From positions 3,140,501-3,204,500 of the forward strand of contig NZ_CP097298.1 of NCBI RefSeq assembly GCF_023503965.1: a DNA stretch of 64,000 bases, written 5' to 3'. Position 1 is the first letter of the stretch; each line of letters opens with the position of its first letter. Made by a program: the position numbers and the translations under genes. Source of the DNA: Brevundimonas albigilva (lineage in GTDB: Bacteria > Pseudomonadota > Alphaproteobacteria > Caulobacterales > Caulobacteraceae). Below, one piece after another: positions 59,001-64,000 of the stretch. The notes beneath the pieces are model-generated. The model ran no database searches. It saw only the letters and a program-made list of their open reading frames with translations, and was not told where the DNA came from.

Positions 59001-59265
59001 GGGCATAGGCCGCCCGATCGGTCGGATAGACGAGAATCTCGGCTCCGTCGGTCAGGACCAGGCGACAGCCGACGATGAGCCTCACGCCCGTGGCCTTGGC
59101 CGCCTCGTGGGCGCGGACGATCCCCGCCACGCTGTTGCGATCGGTGACCGCCAAGGCCTCGACGCCGCAGACCGCCGCTTGGCCGAACAGTTCCTCGCAG
59201 GAACTGGCGCCCCGCAGGAAGGAGAAGTGGGAGGCGCATTCCAGTTCGACGTAGCGTGGCGACAT
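56023..59265 (-). CDS. dnaE2: Error-prone DNA polymerase DnaE2
   Basis: A 1080-residue C-family polymerase. An N-terminal PHP domain ([40 protein letters not shown]) precedes the polymerase with [20 protein letters not shown] (333-352) and the catalytic aspartates in PDIDVDFE (372-379). [18 protein letters not shown] and [16 protein letters not shown] are DnaE blocks. It ends after an OB fold ([20 protein letters not shown]). DnaE2 carries out translesion synthesis with ImuA and ImuB; all three are in this cluster. A LexA box abuts the start codon. Intact despite its length. Confidence 0.95.
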   Translation of the reverse strand: MSPRYVELECASHFSFLRGASSCEELFGQAAVCGVEALAVTDRNSVAGIVRAHEAAKATGVRLIVGCRLVLTDGAEILVYPTDRAAYARLCRLLTLGKSRAGKGGCDLSWDDLALWSQGLIAVLAPDRADAVCARRLDRLAELFGRDAFVALTLRRRPRDQLRLHALCELAEAAGVRPVVTNDVLFHHPDRRILQDVVTCIRNGCTIDDVGFRRQRSADRHLKRAEEMHRLFARHPEALARTLEIADRCRFNLDELAYQYPEEATPGATPQQELTRLTWAGAAERYPEGLPDAVRATLEHELGLIESLDYAPYFLTVNAIVRFARSQSILCQGRGSAANSAVCYVLGITSIDPGRNDLLFERFVSQERKEPPDIDVDFEHERREEVIQWVYDTYGRNRAALCATVIRYRSRGALRDVGKAVGLSEDLLKTLSSQVWSYSSEGVEDRHAEELNLNLQDRRLRLALDLSRQLIGFPRHLSQHPGGFVLTNDRLDDLVPIEPAAMKDRQVIEWDKDDIDALKFMKVDVLALGMLSCMRRGLDLLSEHKGIDLDLASIPAEDPKTYAMIRKADTLGVFQIESRAQMAMLPRIKPRTFYDLVIEVAIVRPGPIQGDMVHPYLRRREGREPIVYPKPELEKVLGKTLGVPLFQEQAMRVAIECAGFTASEADQLRRAMATFKFTGGVSHFKDKLVSGMVERGYKAEFAEKTFSQLEGFGSYGFPESHAASFALIAYASSWLKCHHPDVFCAALLNAQPMGFYAPAQIVRDAREHGVEIRPVCVNASRWDCTLEPTDREDRFAVRLGLRMVRGLANADAGRLLVHRQTGAFTCMEDVWRRSSTPVGALTRLAEADAFLPGLGLQRREALWAIKALRDDPLPLFAVTQDDGATTSEVSEPQSTLPAMPAGQEVVEDYRHVGLTLRDHPMTFLRDTLRSRHVMSCADASAMRDRRLTRVAGLVLVRQKPGSAKGVMFITIEDETGVANLVIWPSLYEQQRRIVLTASLLVVDGKVQREGDVVHIVATRLHDGSELLASLGRRDSFPLPHGRGDEVYRGSAPDARTPKARDISIPDLSLDTIRVPTRDFR

Positions 59266-59280
59266 GTTCGCGCTTTGTTC
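59266..59280. promoter_or_regulatory. LexA box at the dnaE2 start
   Basis: GTTC (59266-59269), seven bases, GTTC (59277-59280): the alphaproteobacterial SOS operator GTTC-N7-GTTC, directly adjoining the ATG at 59265 and lying between alkB and dnaE2. Confidence 0.75.
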
Positions 59281-59301
59281 TTTTCGCGCCGTCCCGTCAA
59301 C

Positions 59302-59874
59302 TCAGGTCTCGCGCAAGGTGCGGAAGGTCACCGAATATCGCAGCGCGGCCATGGGGGCGATGCTGTGCTCCCAGTCCCAACGCGCCGGCCCGTCCAGCAG
59401 ATAGGCGGACCCCGATGGCAGGTCGAGCGACCGCCGTTCCCAACCCGACCCGGTCCGGCGGCGGAACCGCATCCGCGCCGGTGCGCCGAAGGAGATCCCG
59501 ATGATCTGGCCGTACTGCGGTCGGTCCCGATGCCAGCCGATGCCGGCGCCCGGCTGATATTCGGTGACCAGCGCCTGGGCGACGGCGTCCCGCTTGAGGC
59601 CGGCGAAGCCGGCGGCGCGGTCCGCCAGCGGATGGAGAAACGGCGGGATGGGCTCGGCGGCCTCGAGACGCCCGCGCGTGAAGTCATAGCGGGAGCCGTA
59701 GGAGACGACGCGACGGGCGCCCTGCCAGCCATGAAATTCGAAGGGTGCGAAGGGCAGTTCGGCGAAGGCGGCGGCCAGTGCAGACTGTTCGTCGGCGTCG
59801 TTCAGCGCCGGATCAAGCCGAAGGCCTGCCGGCTCCAGCGCCGGCGCGCCGAAGAGATCGGTCTGGGACGTCAT
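59302..59874 (-). CDS. alkB: Alpha-ketoglutarate-dependent dioxygenase of the AlkB family
   Basis: A 190-residue Fe(II)/2-oxoglutarate dioxygenase. Iron ligands are His115, Asp117 (GWHRDRP) and His170 (WEHSIAPM); the oxoglutarate arginines are Arg179 and Arg185 (RYSVTFR). It should oxidatively demethylate alkylated bases such as 1-methyladenine and 3-methylcytosine. The N-terminal FEFHGWQGARRVVSYG fits bacterial AlkB paralogues. It lies 36 bp upstream of dnaE2 on the same strand, so direct repair and translesion synthesis are likely co-expressed; the gap contains a LexA box. Confidence 0.87.
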   Translation of the reverse strand: MTSQTDLFGAPALEPAGLRLDPALNDADEQSALAAAFAELPFAPFEFHGWQGARRVVSYGSRYDFTRGRLEAAEPIPPFLHPLADRAAGFAGLKRDAVAQALVTEYQPGAGIGWHRDRPQYGQIIGISFGAPARMRFRRRTGSGWERRSLDLPSGSAYLLDGPARWDWEHSIAPMAALRYSVTFRTLRET

Positions 59875-60133
59875 CCGGCGACAACGCCTGGGCGCCGCGA
59901 ACGGTGGCCGGGGCTGTGCGGACGGCCGTGCCTTCGACCGAAGCGCGGCTCATTCCGCCGCTTCCGCGACTGTGGTCCTCGCACGATAATCAGCTAATCA
60001 GGCCACGACGCAGCGACGCCGTCCGCGCCAAGTCGGCACCGGGCTTGGGCAAAAGCGAACGGGCCGGGTCGTTGACCCGACTTAGCTGACCGCCGATCTT
60101 CAACGCCACGCCGCTTCATGGCAGAATAGGCCT

Positions 60134-60379
60134 ATGGGGACGCGCAAGACCTTGGTGCGGTCGGAAGCCGGCGTGACGCTCGAACGGATCGAGCGCCTGA
60201 GCGCGCGCGGCGCCGCGCACCTCAGCGGCTTCGAACTGTCCAGCCGCCGGTTCGTCGAGGCCCAGCGGATCGCCGAGGAGCGTGAGGCGCACGACGCGTT
60301 CGACCTAGAGGTCATCGCCGTCCTTTCGGATCCTGAACTGCAGCGCGACGAGCATCGACGAGAGGAACCTCGCGGGTAG
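60134..60379 (+). CDS. Hypothetical protein in the SOS cluster
   Basis: An 81-residue charged, mainly helical protein (MGTRKTLVRSEAGVTLERIE, RLSARGAAHLSGFELSSRRF, VEAQRIAEEREAHDAFDLEV, IAVLSDPELQRDEHR). It lies opposite in direction to imuB and alkB. No domain is recognised; composition and clean codon structure support a real gene. Function unknown. Confidence 0.45.
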   Translation: MGTRKTLVRSEAGVTLERIERLSARGAAHLSGFELSSRRFVEAQRIAEEREAHDAFDLEVIAVLSDPELQRDEHRREEPRG

Positions 60380-60411
60380 CGCTGAGGTTCATGGGGCAAA
60401 GGAGAACCCTC

Positions 60412-60621
60412 ATGAGCCATACACCAGACCCGCGTTCCAGTCCTGACTCCGGCCCAGACGACGTAGACCGGAATTCGGACAGCGACCGGTCGCCCGGCAT
60501 CGAGAGTCCCGACGCCGTCGGACCAGGCGAGAGCGACCAGAGACCTCAGGACGACGCCGAACACGACGTCGAGCGCGAGGACGCGGTGGACGACGACGGG
60601 CGGGGCGACGCTCAACCCTGA
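60412..60621 (+). CDS. Small acidic, probably disordered protein
   Basis: A 69-residue Asp/Ser/Pro-rich protein (MSHTPDPRSSPDSGPDDVDR, NSDSDRSPGIESPDAVGPGE). AAGGAG stands eight bases before the ATG, a good reason to regard it as translated. It follows the preceding hypothetical gene by 32 bp, so both may form a pair. Convergent with imuB. Function unknown. Confidence 0.5.
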   Translation: MSHTPDPRSSPDSGPDDVDRNSDSDRSPGIESPDAVGPGESDQRPQDDAEHDVEREDAVDDDGRGDAQP

Positions 60622-60626
60622 CGGCC

Positions 60627-62150
60627 CTAGCCGAACTGGCCGTGGATGAACCAGGCCTGGGACCCCGTCGCGGCGTCCTCGCCGTCGCCGGCCCGGAACA
60701 GCCAGAACCGCTCGCCCGCCTCGTCCTCGACCTGGAAATAGTCCCTGACCGCCCACATCTCGGCATCGCGGCGGCCCCATTCGCCGAAGATCCGTTCCGG
60801 GCCGTCGGCCCGGCGGATACGGCGCCGGACCCCGCGCCAGGTGAAGTGGGTCGGCGGGTTGTCGGGGAGGAGCGCGAGGGTTTCGATCGGCTCCGGTCGG
60901 CGGAACAGCCTGGCAGGGCGGGGCCAGTCCGGCGACCAGGCCTTACCGGTGGGCGCGGCCAACGGCGCGAGCTTGCGCATCGACCGCTCGGGAACATCGC
61001 TCTCGACGGGCGCCAGGCGATAGAGCCGCTCGGCGCCGATCCGGTTCGAGAGCGTATCGATCAGCCCGGAGACATCGGGCATCGCCGGCTCGCCGAGGCG
61101 GCCTGCGGCCGGACGCCAATCCAGCGGTTCGGCCGCGCTGGCCGCGAGCGTCATGCGCTCGATGCCGAACCCGGGCTCGATGGTCTCGATCCGGTCGGTC
61201 AACAGGCGCGTCAGGCGACGCGTATCCCGTACCGGCCCGGCCAGCCCGACGCGGACCGCTTCGATCCGGTTGTTGACGACGCGGTGGCAGAGCCAGTCGA
61301 GGCGGCGGACGCCAAGACCGCGCGCTTCCAGAAGGCCGCACAGGGCGGCGGCAAGAACGCCCGCATAGCGGGCCAGCGTCTCGGGGGCGCCGATCGGTTC
61401 GGCGAAGACCTGTTCGACGCGTGGTGTCTCCGGCGCCTCGACAGGGATCAGAGGCTCGGCCGCCCGCCCGTAGGCCTGATCCAGCCGTCGCCCCAGTTCC
61501 GCGCCGAACCGTAGCTGCAGCGGCGCGCGGGGCCGGTGGGCGAGGTCGCCGATCCGCTCGAAGCCCATTCGGCGCAGGGCGGCGGGCAGTTCCGCCGGGA
61601 GGCGCAAGGCCTCGAGCGGGAGCGGGGCCAGGGCCGCGTCGATCGCGAACTCGCCGACGACGTCCAGGTCGCGGCGGAAGCGGGCGACCGCATGGGCGGC
61701 TCCGTAGGTCGGAGCCACGGCTGCGCGGGCGCGGACGCCGACCCGCTGGAGGCGCGCCGTCAGATCGCCCAGAAGCGCCGTTTCGCCGCCCTTGAGATGC
61801 GCGGCCCCGGTGATGTCGATGGCCAGCCCGCCAGGCGGATCAGCCTGGCAGACGGGCGCGTAGCGGCGCATCGCCCATACGGCGAGACGATCCAGCGCAT
61901 CTGCGTCTCCGTTCGGATCGGCGTCTCTCAAGTCCAGATCAGGGATCAGGGCCTGGGCCTGGGTGGCCGCCATGCCAATGCGCGCGCCGCTGGCGGCGGC
62001 GGCGGCGTTGCAGGCGGTGACGACTCGTCTGCGGCCGACCCGGCCGGTGAGCACGAGGGGCCGATCAGGCGGCGGCGCGTCCGCGCCGAGCCGTCGGCGA
62101 AGCCGATCGACGGGCCAGTTCGGCAGGAAGAGCGAGACGACCCGTCTCAT
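60627..62150 (-). CDS. imuB: ImuB, Y-family polymerase homologue of the mutasome
   Basis: A 507-residue Y-family protein: MRRVVSLFLPNWPVDRLRRR, ACNAAAAASGARIGMAATQA, YAPVCQADPPGGLAIDITGA, LRLPAELPAALRRMGFERIG. The acidic residues that coordinate metal in active Y-polymerases are replaced (LFLPNWP in place of the D-x-D site, DITG in place of SIDE), as in known ImuB proteins, which are non-catalytic adaptors linking DnaE2 to the sliding clamp. Its start lies inside imuA (86-bp overlap, 62065-62150), suggesting coupling. Confidence 0.92.
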   Translation of the reverse strand: MRRVVSLFLPNWPVDRLRRRLGADAPPPDRPLVLTGRVGRRRVVTACNAAAAASGARIGMAATQAQALIPDLDLRDADPNGDADALDRLAVWAMRRYAPVCQADPPGGLAIDITGAAHLKGGETALLGDLTARLQRVGVRARAAVAPTYGAAHAVARFRRDLDVVGEFAIDAALAPLPLEALRLPAELPAALRRMGFERIGDLAHRPRAPLQLRFGAELGRRLDQAYGRAAEPLIPVEAPETPRVEQVFAEPIGAPETLARYAGVLAAALCGLLEARGLGVRRLDWLCHRVVNNRIEAVRVGLAGPVRDTRRLTRLLTDRIETIEPGFGIERMTLAASAAEPLDWRPAAGRLGEPAMPDVSGLIDTLSNRIGAERLYRLAPVESDVPERSMRKLAPLAAPTGKAWSPDWPRPARLFRRPEPIETLALLPDNPPTHFTWRGVRRRIRRADGPERIFGEWGRRDAEMWAVRDYFQVEDEAGERFWLFRAGDGEDAATGSQAWFIHGQFG

Positions 62151-62823
62151 CGCAAGCGTCCAGAATGAAGTCCGCCGCGTCGGCGCCGCGGCAGCGCATG
62201 AGTTCGATCCGCCATCGCGCTCGCCCGATGCCTGGAACCGGCAAGGGCGCCGACGGCTCGGCGCTGACGCGCCAGCGGGTCGCGGCCGCGGTCGGTTGAC
62301 CGAAGTCTGCAGCCTCGGCCGCGCGACGCCATCGGCGGACCGCCAGACCGATCACACCCGAGGCTTCGGCGGCGAGTTGAAGCCGGCGCGAGGCGGTCAT
62401 GCTGAGGCGGGACGTCTCGCACACGACACCGGCGAGACCGCGATGACGCAAGCCTTCCTCGAAACAGGCCATCAAGGCCTTCTCGTCTCCGGCCTCGACA
62501 TAGATTACCCGATCCGGCTCCAGTCCGGCCTGGCTGAGCGCGGGGGCGAACAGGTCCGGTCGCGTGATGCACCAGAGCACGGGACCGGGGAGGCGGGCGA
62601 CCACCCCGGCAGCGAACAGAGCGGCCGCAGCGCCGCCGACGGCGTCGTCACCACCTCCGGCCACCTCGTGGAGCGCGCCCAGGGTCAGTCCCCCGCCCGG
62701 CAGGGCGGCATCCACCGGCGCCACGCCGAACGGCAACACACCGACCGGTCTTCGGTCGGCCTGCTCCAGGGCCAGGACCTGAGCACGCAGATCTTCAAGT
62801 TTGGCCGAGCGCGCGGCCGGCAT
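62065..62823 (-). CDS. imuA: ImuA, RecA-like mutasome component
   Basis: A 252-residue protein related to RecA/SulA: LGALHEVAGGGDDAVGGAAA, LPGPVLWCITRPDLFAPALS, VIYVEAGDEKALMACFEEGL and LAGVVCETSRLSMTASRRLQ. The ATG 62823 is chosen because GAGGAG precedes it by seven bases; the two upstream in-frame starts (ATG 62838, GTG 62844) lie almost on the SOS operator. ImuA modulates RecA and is needed for DnaE2-dependent mutagenesis. First gene of the imuA-imuB operon; LexA box at 62851-62865. Confidence 0.88.
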   Translation of the reverse strand: MPAARSAKLEDLRAQVLALEQADRRPVGVLPFGVAPVDAALPGGGLTLGALHEVAGGGDDAVGGAAAALFAAGVVARLPGPVLWCITRPDLFAPALSQAGLEPDRVIYVEAGDEKALMACFEEGLRHRGLAGVVCETSRLSMTASRRLQLAAEASGVIGLAVRRWRRAAEAADFGQPTAAATRWRVSAEPSAPLPVPGIGRARWRIELMRCRGADAADFILDACDETGRLALPAELARRSASPTARRGRAAA

Positions 62824-62850
62824 CGACGAACTCCTCATTGCCACGATAAT

Positions 62851-62865
62851 GTTCTTGAAACGTTC
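62851..62865. promoter_or_regulatory. LexA box upstream of imuA
   Basis: GTTC (62851-62854), TTGAAAC, GTTC (62862-62865), a perfect GTTC-N7-GTTC. It lies 28 bp upstream of the chosen imuA start and 108 bp from the divergent SRAP gene, so it may serve both. Confidence 0.82.
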
Positions 62866-62972
62866 TGGTTCGGCGCCGGGGGCGGAGTCAATCCGGCGGG
62901 GCGTTTATCCCCGCCGATTTGCGGCGAGGTCGGAGCCGTGAAATCCTGCGCCCGACGGCCCCGGAAGGTTCT

Positions 62973-63550
62973 ATGTGCAACGAATATCAGCTCATCCTGC
63001 CGTTCGATGACATCATCGCGGCGTTCAACCAGACGGGCGACCGGCTGGTCTTTCCAGGAGGCATGCCGAATTTCGGACCGATGGCGTCGATCCGCATCGG
63101 CGATCGCGCGCCTGTCATCCACATGGGAAAGGCGGGGCCAGAGGTTCTCATGACGCCTTGGGCGTGGAAGGGGCCGGGGGACGGCCGGTGTTCAACTTCC
63201 GCTCCGATGGACGGTCGTTCCAAGGATCGCACCGGTGCCTGATTCCGTCGGACGGCTTTTTCGAGTTCACCGACGCGGAACCGGGCCAGAAGCGGAAGAC
63301 GAAGTGGCGTTTCACCCTCGCCGGCCAGCGGCTCTTCTGGGTGGCGGGTCTGATCAAGGACGGCGCCTTCGCCATGTTGACCACCGAGCCGGGGGTGGAC
63401 ATCGCCCCCTATCACGACCGCCAGATCGTGGTCTTGCGCCCCCAAGACGGTGCGGCCTGGCTCAATCTGCAGACACCGCACGACGACCTGTTGCGGGCAT
63501 TGCCCGCCGGGAGCCTCGATGCCGAGAAGGTCTTCCCGGTCGCGGCCTGA
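62973..63550 (+). pseudogene. SOS response-associated peptidase family protein (SRAP, YedK/HMCES), frameshifted
   Basis: ATG 62973: MCNEYQLILPFDD has the invariant Cys2 that forms a thiazolidine crosslink with abasic sites in YedK/HMCES. After MTPWAWKGPG the frame breaks at the G run 63176-63180 (one G missing) and resumes GGRPVFNFRSDGRSFQGSHR, CLIPSDGFFEFTD with the conserved Glu, and a DIAPYHDRQIVVLRPQD segment bearing the active-site His region. Restored length is about 193 residues. It shields abasic sites in single-stranded DNA. Divergent from imuA with a shared LexA box. Confidence 0.85.
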
Positions 63551-63754
63551 GCCTGAATCCGAGAAGGCGTCTGAACGAATGTGGCGCCGGGTCACGCGCC
63601 GCGAGGCCAACGCGCGTCTGAGGGGAGCGGCCAAGTCGTCGCGGAACTTCCGGCGGCCGCTGAACAGGTCTCAGGACCGTTCCCCGGGGCCGCGACCGGA
63701 GGGAAGGGAAGGGCGGGGAGGGGCGCTCCGCTTCGGAGTGGTCAGGAGCTCATC

Positions 63755-64000
63755 ATGTCTCTCGCCCTCATCGAGCCGCCCAACCCGCGGCGGCTGTCCA
63801 CTTTCGGTCGCGCTGTAACCACCGCCGACGGCGGCTGCGCCTGGCTTCACCGTCTCCTCATCGATCTCGACCTCGCGGCCGACGGAGCCCTGGTCGGCGC
63901 GCTCCAGCGCCGGTTCGAAACAGTCGGCGCCTTCGTTCACGCCGACGCTGCGGAGTTGAAGCGCCACGGTCTCGACCAGAAGACGGTAGACCGCATCAAA
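63755..64000 (+). CDS. Partial protein, possible RadC/JAB-domain N-terminus
   Basis: 82 codons from ATG 63755 (AGGAG seven bases before) run off the right edge: MSLALIEPPNPRRLSTFGRA then WLHRLLIDLDLAADGALVGA, LQRRFETVGAFVHADAAELK and RHGLDQKTVDRIK. The last part resembles the helix-hairpin-helix segment that precedes JAB domains in RadC-like proteins (LxxRFGSLGALLxAxxEEL), but the diagnostic metal motif would lie outside the window. Assignment tentative. Confidence 0.4.
   Translation, partial: MSLALIEPPNPRRLSTFGRAVTTADGGCAWLHRLLIDLDLAADGALVGALQRRFETVGAFVHADAAELKRHGLDQKTVDRIK

Noticed and set aside
56203..59997. Two long plus-strand open frames across dnaE2 and alkB
   Set aside because: Antisense shadows of real genes; no recognisable domain and low-complexity composition.

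Overview
The window looks like a chromosomal segment of a high-GC alphaproteobacterium of the Caulobacteraceae, most likely a Brevundimonas-type genome. The evidence is the gene complement and order (clpP-clpX, parC-bpt-motB, hemA plus hppA, glyA-nrdR-rib operon-nusB-thiL, plsX-fabH-ihfA-merR), the alphaproteobacterial SOS operator GTTC-N7-GTTC, and an arginyl/leucyl-transferase of the Bpt/Ate type. No rRNA, CRISPR array, phage module or integrase was seen. The species assignment is inference.

Layout. 1-35.9 kb is mostly housekeeping: CoA-transferase, small redox enzymes, recO, trigger factor, a tandem pair of secreted proteins of unknown function, ClpP/ClpX, a DipZ-like thiol-redox membrane protein, a CLC transporter, topoisomerase IV A, Bpt, MotB, HemB, a minus-strand operon hemA-DUF6898-glyA-nrdR-ribD-ribE-ribB-ribH-nusB-thiL, H+-pyrophosphatase, BamE, and the plsX-fabH-ihfA-merR block ending in tRNA-Pro(GGG). 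From the tRNA to about 52 kb the content is accessory: an unknown three-gene cassette, a HigB/HigA-ImmA toxin-antitoxin module, an orphan truncated HxsB-like radical SAM gene, a propeller lipoprotein, damaged hydrolases, an ArsR regulator whose SRPBCC partner is cut by an IS5-type remnant, and then a stress island resembling the transmissible locus of stress tolerance / locus of heat resistance: FtsH tail, clpK/clpG, a ribosome-hibernation/sigma-like fusion, hdeD, membrane protein, complex-I NDUFS4-like protein and a kefB-like antiporter. 52-55.6 kb carries general-stress type genes (YghA-like SDR, DUF3597, OmpA-like, DUF892 ferritin-like), two of them behind sigma-EcfG-like promoters. 56-63.6 kb is a DNA-damage cluster: dnaE2, alkB, imuB, imuA and an SRAP (YedK/HMCES) gene, with LexA boxes at dnaE2 and between imuA and SRAP.

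A striking property of the sequence is that at least seventeen genes, many of them core and single-copy in relatives (thiL, ribB, ribD, DUF177, SRAP, clpK), are broken by one- or two-base indels, mostly in homopolymers. I read this mainly as uncorrected sequencing indels rather than mass gene decay; each affected gene is described over its whole extent and flagged. Genes truncated by rearrangement (hxsB, esterase, SRPBCC, transposase, DUF4336) are a different class and look genuinely damaged.

Functionally the window joins proteostasis (trigger factor, ClpXP, ClpK), tetrapyrrole and flavin synthesis, membrane lipid initiation (PlsX/FabH), and an SOS mutagenesis system. The most unusual pieces are the hibernation-factor/sigma-like fusion in the ClpK island, the orphan HxsB, and the unknown cassette beside HigBA.
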